Position numbers and translations under genes: made by a program
The notes under the pieces: model-generated
What the model saw: the letters and a program-made list of their open reading frames with translations, nothing else
The model's database searches: none
Told to the model about the DNA's origin: nothing
NCBI GenBank assembly: GCA_903854655.1
Contig: CAINXC010000249.1
Span: 1 to 43,405 of the forward strand
DNA length: 43,405 bases
Reading direction: 5' to 3'
Origin: an uncultured Verrucomicrobiota bacterium
GTDB lineage: Bacteria; Verrucomicrobiota; Verrucomicrobiia; Verrucomicrobiales; Verrucomicrobiaceae
Shown here: piece after piece, positions 30,437 to 38,418 of the stretch
Layout of the letters: the number at the start of each line of letters is the position of its first letter
How positions within the stretch are numbered: the stretch's first letter is position 1

Positions 30437-31804
30437 ATGTCAGAGGAAAAGCGGCAGTTTTTTGGCACCGATGGTGTGCGTGGTGTGGCCAATCGTCACC
30501 CCATGACGCCGGAGTTCGTCATGCGTCTCGGTCAGGCGGCGGCGGTGGTGCTGGGCGGCAAATCCTCCGCAGGGGACCGCCCGAGAGCCATTATCGGACG
30601 TGACACTCGCGCCTCAGGCGAGATGCTGGAGGCGGCGCTGGTGGCGGGGCTGAACTCCGTTGGCGTGGATGCAGTGCTCGTCGGCGTCATGCCAACACCC
30701 GCTGTCGCCTACCTCACAGCCCGGCACGGGGCCAATTTTGGGGTGGTCGTCTCCGCCTCGCACAATCCGTTCAAGGACAACGGCATCAAGTTCGTGCATG
30801 GCGACGGCAACAAGCTCAATGACAAGACCGAGGTGGCGATTGAGCGCATCGTGCTCGGCCAGGGCGGTGACCTGCCCCGCCCGGAGGGCCGCGATATTGG
30901 CCGTACAACGCTGTTTCAGGGAGCCATCGAGCAGTATGTGGAGCACGCCGTGGCCTCCATGGGCGGAGTGCGCCTCGACGGCATGCGCGTGGCGCTCGAC
31001 AACGCCCACGGCGCCGCCTACCTCACCAGCACCCTGGCGCTGCAGCAACTGGGCGCGGACGTGCAGGTCTTCCATTCCGAGCCCGACGGCTTCAACATCA
31101 ACGAAGCCTGCGGCTGCACGCACGCCCATGAGATCGAGCGGCTGGTAAAGCAGTCCAAAGCCCACGCCGGCATGGCCCACGACGGCGATGCCGACCGCAT
31201 TTTGCTATGCGATGAGGAGGCCAGCGCGCTGGACGGTGATGAACTCATGGCCGTGGCCGCAGAGGCCATGCTGCGCAAGGGCACGCTCAAGGAAAGCACC
31301 CTGGCGGTGACAGTGATGAGCAACTTCGGGCTCGATGAGCTGGTCAACAACCTGGGCGGCCGAGTAATCCGCACCGGCGTGGGCGACCGCTATGTGCTGG
31401 AGCAGATGCGTTCGCGCGGGCTCAATCTGGGGGGCGAGCAGAGCGGCCACATCATCTTTGGCGACTGGGCCACCACGGGTGACGGCCTTGTCGCCGGCCT
31501 GCAATTGCTGCGCATCATGAAGGAGACCGGTGAGCCGCTCAGCCAGCTTCGCAAGTGCCTGAAGAGGTTCCCGCAGTCCGCCCGCAACCTGCACGTGCGC
31601 AGCAAGCCGCCCATCGGGGAGTTGGTGGAAGCCTGCAAAATCATCAAGGAAACCGAGAAGAAGCTGGGCGACTACGGCCGCGTGCTGTTGCGCTATTCCG
31701 GCACCGAATCCCTGATCCGTCTGCTCATCGAAGGGCGCGATGTGGAATATCTCGAAGCCCAGGCCGACAAGATCGCCTCCTCGATTTTGGCGCAGATCGG
31801 CTGA
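30437..31804 (+). CDS. glmM: Phosphoglucosamine mutase
   Basis: Converts glucosamine-6-phosphate to glucosamine-1-phosphate for UDP-GlcNAc and peptidoglycan synthesis. 455 residues, cytoplasmic. It starts with the family signature FFGTDGVRGVANRHPMTPEF. The phosphoserine loop VVSASHNPFKDNGIKF has active Ser108. The metal-binding loop is HDGDADRILLCD, the sugar-binding loop GGEQSGHII, and the C-terminal phosphate loop RYSGTESLIRLLIEG. Length is typical. Its position after cdaA and the YbbR-like gene is the conserved c-di-AMP/cell-wall arrangement, in which CdaA and GlmM are known to interact in Firmicutes. Confidence 0.96.
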   Translation: MSEEKRQFFGTDGVRGVANRHPMTPEFVMRLGQAAAVVLGGKSSAGDRPRAIIGRDTRASGEMLEAALVAGLNSVGVDAVLVGVMPTPAVAYLTARHGANFGVVVSASHNPFKDNGIKFVHGDGNKLNDKTEVAIERIVLGQGGDLPRPEGRDIGRTTLFQGAIEQYVEHAVASMGGVRLDGMRVALDNAHGAAYLTSTLALQQLGADVQVFHSEPDGFNINEACGCTHAHEIERLVKQSKAHAGMAHDGDADRILLCDEEASALDGDELMAVAAEAMLRKGTLKESTLAVTVMSNFGLDELVNNLGGRVIRTGVGDRYVLEQMRSRGLNLGGEQSGHIIFGDWATTGDGLVAGLQLLRIMKETGEPLSQLRKCLKRFPQSARNLHVRSKPPIGELVEACKIIKETEKKLGDYGRVLLRYSGTESLIRLLIEGRDVEYLEAQADKIASSILAQIG

Positions 31805-31871
31805 CAGAGGGCTTCGGTCGTTACCGGCTGACCACGGCTGGCGTTGACTCCCTGCCAACCACCGCCCGCCC

Positions 31872-32681
31872 ATGATCAGCCGCCTCTTTGCCTTGCTCTG
31901 CCGCTTTGCGCCCTTGAAACGGCTGCTTTGGCGGCGCTGGTATCAGTTCCTGGCGGGGCACTACAAGATCGAGGAGTGGCAGATGATGAACTATGGCTAT
32001 GCACCACTGCCAGCCACGCCTCTCATCCTGCTCGATCCCGCCGACGAATCAGAGCGCTACGGCCTTCAGCTCTACCACTGGGTCACTCAGTCCGCAGATT
32101 TGTACGGCGGGCAGGTGCTGGAGATCGGCTGTGGTCGCGGCGGTGGCGCTGCATGGCTCCATCACGCACGACACCCCGACTCCACGACGGCGGTGGATTT
32201 TTCCGCCGAAGCCATCGCGCTCTGCCAGCAGCGCTACTCCGCTGCCGGGCTGTCATTTCAAGTGGGCGACGCTGAACGCCTGGCCTTCCAGGATGAGAGC
32301 TTCGACGCGGTCGTGAACATCGAATCCTCGCACTGTTATGGCAGCATGGCGGCCTTCGTCGCCGAGGCCCGTAGGGTGCTCAAGCCTGGTGGTCGTTTGC
32401 TGTTCGCGGATTTCCGCGACACCGACAAACTCGACGCCCTGCGGCAGCATCTGCTCGGCTCCGGCCTCACGCTCATCCACGAAAGCAACATCACGCCGCA
32501 CGTGCTGGCCGCACTGGATGCCGACAACGACCGCAAGCTGGCCCTCATGCGCAAGATCATCCCGCAGCAATTGATGAACTCCTTCGAGGACTTTGCCGCC
32601 GTCAAAGGGTCGCTGGTCTATGAGGAGTTCAGAACGGGTCGGATGCAGTATTACCACTTCGTGCTGGAGAAGGCCGCATAG
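31872..32681 (+). CDS. Class I SAM-dependent methyltransferase (type 11)
   Basis: A 269-residue cytoplasmic enzyme. SAM-binding motif I is VLEIGCGRGGG at about 82-92, the acidic motif II residue is in TTAVDFSAEAI, and the motif-IV region reads FDAVVNIESSHCYG. It ends motif III-like with LKPGGRLLFADF. The pattern NIESSHCYG with the N-terminal segment KIEEWQMMNYGY resembles sterol/phthiotriol-type methyltransferases acting on lipids or polyketides. The first 30 residues are basic and hydrophobic, suggesting membrane association. The substrate is not known. It is convergent with the ECF sigma factor gene, nine bases apart, and begins 67 bases after glmM. Confidence 0.88.
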   Translation: MISRLFALLCRFAPLKRLLWRRWYQFLAGHYKIEEWQMMNYGYAPLPATPLILLDPADESERYGLQLYHWVTQSADLYGGQVLEIGCGRGGGAAWLHHARHPDSTTAVDFSAEAIALCQQRYSAAGLSFQVGDAERLAFQDESFDAVVNIESSHCYGSMAAFVAEARRVLKPGGRLLFADFRDTDKLDALRQHLLGSGLTLIHESNITPHVLAALDADNDRKLALMRKIIPQQLMNSFEDFAAVKGSLVYEEFRTGRMQYYHFVLEKAA

Positions 32682-32690
32682 GCCGCCTTG

Positions 32691-33335
32691 CTACTCAGCA
32701 TCGTCGTCCAAGTACACCGAGAGGCTCTTTCGCAGTTCCGCGCGGGCTCTGAACAGCAGGCTCTTTACAGCCGGGAGGGACATGCCGAGGATCTGGCACA
32801 GGTCCTCATACGGGGTGTCCTCGTAGCGGCGCAGCACCACGGCGAGCCTCTGTTTTTCCGGCAGCGCGGCGATGGCGGCATCGAGAGCCTTCTCCAGCTC
32901 ATCCTGCTGGCTGAGCACATCCGCCCCTGGAGCCAGGGGATGCTGGATTTGGCGGGGCTGATCCTCGAACACCGGCTCGTCAATCGACACCTCCTTGCGC
33001 CGCGTACGCTTGCGCATCTCGTTGAACACCAAGTTGCGCGTGATGGTGTAGAGCCAGGTGGTAAACTTGGCGGTGGCCTCGTAGCGCGGGGCGGACTTCC
33101 ATACGCGAACGAAAACCTGCTGCGACACGTCGTGGGCGTCATCAGCATTGCCCAGCATGCGCGTCACAGTGCCAATGATCGCACCCTGATGCATCTCCAC
33201 CAGGGTCTCGAAGGCGCGCATGTCGCCTTCCCGCACGCGCAGCATCAGGCGCACGCTCTCCTGATCGCACGACTCATCAGTCGCGGCAGGCGAGGCAGGT
33301 TGAGCGTCAGAAGTCGACCATTCCAAGTCCGGCAT
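32691..33335 (-). CDS. ECF-type RNA polymerase sigma factor
   Basis: 214 residues. Region sigma2 lies at about 28-95 (LRVREGDMRAFETLVEMHQG, the DDAHDVSQQVFVRVW core-binding segment and FTTWLYTITRNLVFNEMRKR). A linker of about 50 residues follows, then sigma4 at about 145-205 (LEKALDAAIAALPEKQRLAV and ILGMSLPAVKSLLFRARAEL). It directs polymerase to a promoter set that cannot be deduced here. The 20-residue N-terminal extension is acidic and unstructured. No anti-sigma gene is adjacent: the downstream neighbour is a convergent methyltransferase and the upstream one a HAD phosphatase, so control must lie elsewhere. Confidence 0.93.
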   Translation of the reverse strand: MPDLEWSTSDAQPASPAATDESCDQESVRLMLRVREGDMRAFETLVEMHQGAIIGTVTRMLGNADDAHDVSQQVFVRVWKSAPRYEATAKFTTWLYTITRNLVFNEMRKRTRRKEVSIDEPVFEDQPRQIQHPLAPGADVLSQQDELEKALDAAIAALPEKQRLAVVLRRYEDTPYEDLCQILGMSLPAVKSLLFRARAELRKSLSVYLDDDAE

Positions 33336-33439
33336 GAGTGAGAAGCGATGGCATCTGGACGCTAGCGGCGAACACGAGCGCTGTAAACTGCGGCGACGCG
33401 GGAAGGTTTCGCTGCTGGTGCCGGACGCCGTTCGCCGCC

Positions 33440-34117
33440 CTAGCTCCCGTCCGCCACCAAATGCACCAGCTCCTCGGCCGTGGACACCAGCTTCTCCGCA
33501 CCGCAGTCGAGCAGTTCCTGTTCGCTGCGGAAGCCCCAGCGCACGCCGATGCGGTGCATGCCGGAATTCACCCCAAATTTCATGTCCACCCCCGAATCGC
33601 CCACATAAGCGCAGCGGCTAATATCCACGCCAAATCGGGTGCTCAGTTCCACTGCCGCGGCTGGATCAGGTTTGCGGGGAACCTCAGGGCGCTGGCCCAG
33701 CACCCCGTCGAAGGCTTCGCGGCCAAAAAAATGGTCGCAGCAAAGCACGGTGAAGGCGTGCGGCTTGTTGGAGATCACCCCCACTTTCAGTCCCCGCGCC
33801 CGGAAGCCGGACACGGCATCAACGATGCCAGGGTAAGGCTGCGTCTTATCGTGCCACAGATCCTGGTAATGGGCCAGGTACTCGGCCACACAGGCCTCAA
33901 CCGTCGCCTCGTCCCGCACCTCGTCAGGCAGAGCGCGCAGCACGAGCTGGCGCACGCCGTCACCCACAAACTCATTGAACAGGCCGGGATCGCGCCGTGG
34001 GCAGCCCCGGTCGTCCAGCATGCGGTTCACGGCTTCGGCAAGATCGGCAAGCGAGTCGATCAAGGTGCCGTCGAGATCGAAAATGACGGCCTGGAGGGAT
34101 GCAAACGAGTCGGGCAT
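33440..34117 (-). CDS. HAD-family hydrolase, phosphoglycolate phosphatase type
   Basis: A 225-residue cytoplasmic phosphatase. The start at 34117 (MPDSFASLQAVIFDLDGTLI) puts nucleophile Asp14 and acid/base Asp16 in the usual place; 14 extra upstream codons are possible but unlikely. Motif II is VISNKPH, motif III lysine is in PRKPDPAAA, and motif IV is VGDSGVDMKFG. An alpha-helical cap lies at about 20-85. The pattern and length match Gph-type enzymes that dephosphorylate 2-phosphoglycolate, but HAD substrates are hard to predict. It is divergent from the Nudix gene, with 87 bases between the starts. Confidence 0.9.
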   Translation of the reverse strand: MPDSFASLQAVIFDLDGTLIDSLADLAEAVNRMLDDRGCPRRDPGLFNEFVGDGVRQLVLRALPDEVRDEATVEACVAEYLAHYQDLWHDKTQPYPGIVDAVSGFRARGLKVGVISNKPHAFTVLCCDHFFGREAFDGVLGQRPEVPRKPDPAAAVELSTRFGVDISRCAYVGDSGVDMKFGVNSGMHRIGVRWGFRSEQELLDCGAEKLVSTAEELVHLVADGS

Positions 34118-34204
34118 GATGCCTGCCTCATGGGCGCGGGCCGGGCATCGCGCAAGCAAAGAAAAGTTGCGGCACTTGCGCCGCCTTCTGCTTCATTAGG
34201 GATC

Positions 34205-34729
34205 ATGGACAGCTCTTTCGCGGCTCCCGGCCCGCCGCCACCCGACCCTATTCTTTACCGCCCCAATGTGGCAGCCATTCTGCGCAACCCCCAGCGCGAG
34301 ATCTTCGTGGCCGAGCGCATCAACGTGCCGGGTGCCTGGCAGTTCCCCCAGGGTGGCGTGGATGAAGGCGAAACGCCAGACCAGGCGCTGGTCCGGGAGC
34401 TGGAAGAGGAGATCGGCGTAAGCCCCAGCCTGGTGAACATCGTCGAGCAACGCGGCGGATACCGCTACGCCTTCGCCAAGGGCCGGCTGAAATACGGCAT
34501 CTACGGGGGGCAGGAGCAGACGTATTACCTTTGTGACTATCTGGGAACCGATGCTGACATCCGACTTGATGCGACGCATCAGGAGTTTGGCCGGTTCAAA
34601 TGGATCAAGCCGGAGGAGTTCAGCCTGGACTGGGTGCCCCGTTTCAAACGCGCGGTTTACCTCTCCGTGTTCAAAGACTTCTTTGGAATCGAGCTGCGCT
34701 CGACAGTGACCGCGTTACGGGAGGAATGA
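34205..34729 (+). CDS. rppH: RNA pyrophosphohydrolase-type Nudix hydrolase
   Basis: 174 residues, starting at the ATG at 34205. The Nudix box is complete: Gly50-x5-Glu56-x7-Arg64-Glu65-Leu-x-Glu68-Glu69-x-Gly71-Val. The preceding YRPNVAAILRNPQREIFVAE and PGAWQFPQGGVDEGE, with FKRAVYLSVFKDF at the end, match RppH/YgdP proteins. These remove pyrophosphate from 5'-triphosphate RNA to trigger decay, or cleave diadenosine polyphosphates. A proline-rich start (AAPGPPPPDP) is unusual. In an organism with many apparent leaderless mRNAs the RNA 5' end would be close to the start codon, which makes this enzyme's role interesting. Confidence 0.9.
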   Translation: MDSSFAAPGPPPPDPILYRPNVAAILRNPQREIFVAERINVPGAWQFPQGGVDEGETPDQALVRELEEEIGVSPSLVNIVEQRGGYRYAFAKGRLKYGIYGGQEQTYYLCDYLGTDADIRLDATHQEFGRFKWIKPEEFSLDWVPRFKRAVYLSVFKDFFGIELRSTVTALREE

Positions 34730-34784
34730 CGGGAAATCTCAATTCATCGTGGAATGGCACACAACAACCCGTCTGGCACGGCAA

Positions 34785-36605
34785 ATGGCTTCCTACACCT
34801 GGAAGACCATCCAAGGCGCCTCAGCAGGCCGGGCGCTTGACCCTTTCCCGCTGCGCCACGCGCTCAAGGGCTATAATGGAGCCTGGCTGAAGGCCGATCT
34901 GCGCGGCGGCACGGACGGAGCGCTGCTGGCGATACCCCAGGGCATCGCCTTCGCCGTGATCGCGGGGCTGCCCCTTTCGTACGGCATCACCTGCTCGGCC
35001 GTGGCCTGCATCGTTGGGGCTCTGCTCATGAGCTCGCGCCATTCGATTTACGGCCCCACCAACGCCAGCGCCTTCATGGTGGCCTCCTTCTTTGCGTCCT
35101 ATCCGCATCTCAACGAAGTCGCCGCCATGCCCATGCTGGTTTTCCTGGTGGGCACGCTGCTGGTGCTGGGTGCCCTGTTCCGGGTGGCCGATCTGGGCCA
35201 GTACATCAGCCGCTCGGTGGTAGTGGCGTATCTGGCGGGTGCGGCGGTGCAGATGTTCGTGCATCAACTGCCCACGGTGCTGGGCATCAAGCTGGCACCG
35301 GCCCGGCTGGAGAACGGCCAGGCCGCCGCGCGCACCATGATCAGCGAGCTGTGGCGGGTCCTTGCAGAACTGCGGACCGTTTCCTGGACCAGTCTCGGAA
35401 TCTCGCTCTTCACCCTCGCCTTGTACAACCTGATCCGGCGTCGCAGCCCTCGCTGGCCCGCCATGGCGCTCACCCTCTGCTCGCTTGGCCTGCTGGTGAA
35501 GCTGCTGGAGACCTTTCACGTGCCCGTGGTGACCTATGCCGAAGCCAGGTTCGGCTGGCGCGATCTGTTGCCGCAGTTCCCAGATTTTGCCAACACCCAG
35601 ATGGCCGGCCAGTTCAGCCAGTTGTTCGGCCTCGCGGTGGCCCTCGCGTTCATTGCCATGCTCGACAACTCCTCCATGGCGCGCACCCTGGCCGGCAAAG
35701 GCGGCCATGCCGTGGACGCCAACCAGGACATGCTGAGCCTGGGCGTGGCCAATCTCGCCTGCGCCTACCTCAGCGGCATGCCCGCCTCGCATTCGCTGAC
35801 CCGCTCGGTGGTGAACTTCAAAGGCGGGGCGAAAACCCCCGTCTCCGCCATCGTCAGCGGCGTGCTCTGCCTCATCGGTGCGCTGGCGGTGGGGCCGCTG
35901 GTGGCCTATGTGCCCAAGGCGGGCCTGGGCACGCTCGTAATCTGCGCCGCCGCCGGGCTGATTCATCGCCGCCAGATTCGCATTGCTCTTGCCGCCACCC
36001 ATTCGGATGCGGCCGTCTTCCTCGCCACCTTCCTCGCCTCTCTCATGGTGCCGCTGCATGTGGCCATCTTCACCGGCATCGGCCTGTCCGTGGTGCTGTA
36101 CCTGCGCAAGGCCAGCAGGCCTTCGCTCGTGGAGTACGAATTCAACAAGGAAGGCCATCTTGCAGAGTCGCCCAGCGGCGTCCGGCAGTTCCCCGCCATC
36201 TCCATCGTGCATGTGGAAGGCGACCTGTTCTTTGGCGCCGCCGAGCTGTTTCGCACCCAGATCCAGCGCACCTGCTCAGACCCCAATCTGCGCATCATCA
36301 TCCTGCGCTTGAAAAACGCCCGCCATCTCGACGCCACCAGCGTCATGGCACTGGAGGAGCTCTTGGAAGTCCTCCGTGCCAGCGGTCGTGATCTGATCGT
36401 CAGCGGTGCAATGAAGGACGTGTACCGGGTGCTCAAGGACTCGGGTCTGGTGGAAATCATCGGTCGCGAGAACATCTTCCCCGGCAGCCCGGCGAATCCA
36501 AACCTCAGCACCCGCAAGGCGCTCAAGCGCGCCCAGGAAATCCTCGGCAGCGAAGAGGCCGAGGTGCGGATTTACTATGATCCTGCGAAAGAAAATCTGG
36601 GTTAG
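34785..36605 (+). CDS. SulP family anion transporter with STAS domain
   Basis: Inner-membrane transporter, probably for sulfate, bicarbonate or another anion. 606 residues from the ATG at 34785; a GTG at 34749 would add 12 residues. The family signature in the first helices is ADLRGGTDGALLAIPQGIAF, then AGLPLSYGI. About eleven to twelve hydrophobic segments fill residues 50-440, including SIYGPTNASAFMVASFF and GGHAVDANQDMLSLGVANL. A cytoplasmic STAS domain spans about 470-575 (SIVHVEGDLFFGAAELF and RHLDATSVMALEEL). The substrate cannot be read from sequence. It follows the Nudix gene closely and ends convergent to the phosphofructokinase gene, 18 bases apart. Confidence 0.93.
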   Translation: MASYTWKTIQGASAGRALDPFPLRHALKGYNGAWLKADLRGGTDGALLAIPQGIAFAVIAGLPLSYGITCSAVACIVGALLMSSRHSIYGPTNASAFMVASFFASYPHLNEVAAMPMLVFLVGTLLVLGALFRVADLGQYISRSVVVAYLAGAAVQMFVHQLPTVLGIKLAPARLENGQAAARTMISELWRVLAELRTVSWTSLGISLFTLALYNLIRRRSPRWPAMALTLCSLGLLVKLLETFHVPVVTYAEARFGWRDLLPQFPDFANTQMAGQFSQLFGLAVALAFIAMLDNSSMARTLAGKGGHAVDANQDMLSLGVANLACAYLSGMPASHSLTRSVVNFKGGAKTPVSAIVSGVLCLIGALAVGPLVAYVPKAGLGTLVICAAAGLIHRRQIRIALAATHSDAAVFLATFLASLMVPLHVAIFTGIGLSVVLYLRKASRPSLVEYEFNKEGHLAESPSGVRQFPAISIVHVEGDLFFGAAELFRTQIQRTCSDPNLRIIILRLKNARHLDATSVMALEELLEVLRASGRDLIVSGAMKDVYRVLKDSGLVEIIGRENIFPGSPANPNLSTRKALKRAQEILGSEEAEVRIYYDPAKENLG

Positions 36606-36623
36606 AGAGAACCGCTGCTCCCG

Positions 36624-37769
36624 CTATAGCTCCTCCCAGGAACTCAGGCTCTCATGCAAATGCAGGTAGGCCTCCGAACGCTCCTCTGAATCCTCCACCG
36701 GAGGTGCGTCGAAAGGCACGATTCCCACGTGGCCTCCCCGAAGGGCGGTGACGCCGTTGGCACCGTCAGGCCGCATGATCTCCTTCATGGCAGCATCCGC
36801 AAAGCGTGCGGCCAAAATACAGTCCTGCGGTGAGGTGTGCCCGCCCCGCTGCAAATGCCCCAGCACCGAGGGGCGGATTTCCAAGTCCTGGAAGGGACCG
36901 CCTTCCCGCTCGAAGTGCTCCTTGAAGGCATCCGCGAGGACGTAGGCGCGGTTGCGTTTGATTTCCGGCTCCACTTTCACGCCTTCAGCAATCAGCACAA
37001 TCGCGTGTGAGCGCCCGGCCTTCATGCCGCGCTCGATGGAGGCCGCCAGCACCTTCATGTCAGCCTGGGTGAGCGGCTTGGGATCAGGAGTGATCACCAT
37101 CTCCGCCCCGGAGGCAATCGCGGCCAGGCGCGCCAGCTCACCGCTCCCACGACCCATGGTTTCCAGGATCATCACGCGGCGGTGCGCGCGCGCGGTGTCC
37201 TTGAAGTGATCCACCGCCCACACAAGCGTGTTCACCGCCGTGTCCACTCCCAGCGCCATCTGGGTGAAGTCCAGGTCGTTGTCGATGGTGGCGGGCACGC
37301 CGATGATGCGCAGATCACTCTCCTTGGCGAGCAAGTCTGCCCCCGTGAGCGAACCATCCCCCCCGCAAACGATCAACGCCCGCACGCCCAGCTTCTTCAG
37401 CATGGCGATCACGTCCGCACGCACTTCCGCCTTGTGAAACTCCAGGCAGCGCGCCGAACCCAGGATCGTCCCACCGGTGCCCACGATGCCGCTCACGGCC
37501 GAGTGATCCATCAACACGAGCGGCTGCCCGTCGGTGATCATGCCCCAGCGCCCGATACGGGTTTCCACCTGGGCGCGCATCGGTTCGAAGTCCATCTTCG
37601 CCGCCGCCACGAGGCCGGCATAACCATAGCGCACCCCCAGCACGGGAACGTGGTGCCGGGAAAGGCTGATGCGTGTCACGGCACGGAGGAAAGCGTTCAT
37701 TCCGGGCGCATCGCCCCCGCTGAAAAGAACGGCAACAGGGCGGTCGGCAAACGAGGGATTCTTGATCAT
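36624..37769 (-). CDS. pfkA: ATP-dependent 6-phosphofructokinase
   Basis: Phosphorylates fructose-6-phosphate to the 1,6-bisphosphate in glycolysis. 381 residues from the ATG at 37769 (MIKNPSFADRPVAVLFSGGD). Motifs: FSGGDAPGMN (17-25), GGDGS (136-140) with Asp138/Gly139, PATIDNDL with catalytic Asp163, ETMGRGSGELA, and LGHLQRGGHTS. Gly139 at the nucleotide site points to ATP rather than pyrophosphate as donor. The first catalytic loop is PATIDND rather than the common PGTIDND. About 60 residues longer than E. coli PfkA, mostly at the C-terminus. An in-frame extension to 37829 is not supported. Confidence 0.92.
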   Translation of the reverse strand: MIKNPSFADRPVAVLFSGGDAPGMNAFLRAVTRISLSRHHVPVLGVRYGYAGLVAAAKMDFEPMRAQVETRIGRWGMITDGQPLVLMDHSAVSGIVGTGGTILGSARCLEFHKAEVRADVIAMLKKLGVRALIVCGGDGSLTGADLLAKESDLRIIGVPATIDNDLDFTQMALGVDTAVNTLVWAVDHFKDTARAHRRVMILETMGRGSGELARLAAIASGAEMVITPDPKPLTQADMKVLAASIERGMKAGRSHAIVLIAEGVKVEPEIKRNRAYVLADAFKEHFEREGGPFQDLEIRPSVLGHLQRGGHTSPQDCILAARFADAAMKEIMRPDGANGVTALRGGHVGIVPFDAPPVEDSEERSEAYLHLHESLSSWEEL

Positions 37770-37869
37770 CTGGATGGGGCTTCGAGAGAGCGGTGCATGG
37801 CACCAGGAGCCCCCAGACATAGCGAGCAACCAAGGTCCGGCAAGCCACGGAAGTTCCTTATGTCGGCAC

Positions 37870-37899
37870 TTGACGCCGGTCCGGGCTTCCCGCTATTTT
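37870..37899 (+). promoter_or_regulatory. Predicted promoter of the small secreted protein gene
   Basis: A -35 box TTGACG at 37870-37875 and a -10 box TATTTT at 37894-37899 have an 18-base spacer. The ATG at 37906 is 6 bases after the -10 box, so transcription should begin at or on the start codon. This is one of the clearest leaderless candidates. Confidence 0.6.
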
Positions 37900-37905
37900 C
37901 ACCGC

Positions 37906-38418
37906 ATGATCAGACTAGTGGCCACCCTGCTCGTGATGCTGTCCAGCCTTGCCGCCCAGGCCCGGCTTGGAGAAACCCTCGCCGAGTGCGAAGCCCGTTA
38001 CGGCCCGGTGGTGGAGCGGCGGCCGGCCAAGCAGAAGGAAAGTGACAAGGAGGCCTGCGTGTTCTCCAAGAACGGCTTCGCAGTGGTGACCGAGTTCCGC
38101 AGCGGCAACGTCTGGAAGATCACCTACACCAAGACCGGCATGGAAGCTGACGAGCTGGGAACCCTGCTCAAGGCGAACGCAACGGAAGGCGGCTGGAGCG
38201 CTCCCCTGAAGATTTCCGCCCAGGAATTTCGGTCATCCAGCAACCACGAGCGCCTCGCCATTTACACCCCCGGCAAGCGACCCGAAGCCACTTTTACCCT
38301 GGTCATCGCAACCAAGAGCTTCGCCGAGGCGAACCGCGCCGACTATGAAACCAAGCTGGCGAAGATCCCTGAAGAACTCAAGCGCCGCAGCGACAGCAGG
38401 CCGCTGAAGGATTTCTAG
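37906..38418 (+). CDS. Small secreted protein of unknown function
   Basis: 170 residues from the ATG at 37906. A signal peptide is evident (MIRLVATLLVMLSSLAAQAR). The mature part starts LGETLAECEARYGPV, seen in uncharacterised secreted proteins, then FSKNGFAVVTEFRSGNVWKI and a Lys/Glu-rich C-terminal helix. Two cysteines (ECEARY and EACVFSK) could form a disulfide. No family with known function is recognised. It is divergent from pfkA, and its stop abuts the convergent ABC transporter stop without any gap. An in-frame extension upstream to 37669 is rejected as it runs antisense to pfkA. Confidence 0.85.
   Translation: MIRLVATLLVMLSSLAAQARLGETLAECEARYGPVVERRPAKQKESDKEACVFSKNGFAVVTEFRSGNVWKITYTKTGMEADELGTLLKANATEGGWSAPLKISAQEFRSSSNHERLAIYTPGKRPEATFTLVIATKSFAEANRADYETKLAKIPEELKRRSDSRPLKDF

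Noticed and set aside
33338..34204. Upstream extension of the Nudix frame
   Set aside because: It lies antisense to the HAD phosphatase, and the RppH family start is at 34205.
34749..34784. GTG start for the SulP transporter
   Set aside because: No ribosome-binding site supports it and the ATG at 34785 leaves the conserved N-terminus intact, although the GTG cannot be excluded.
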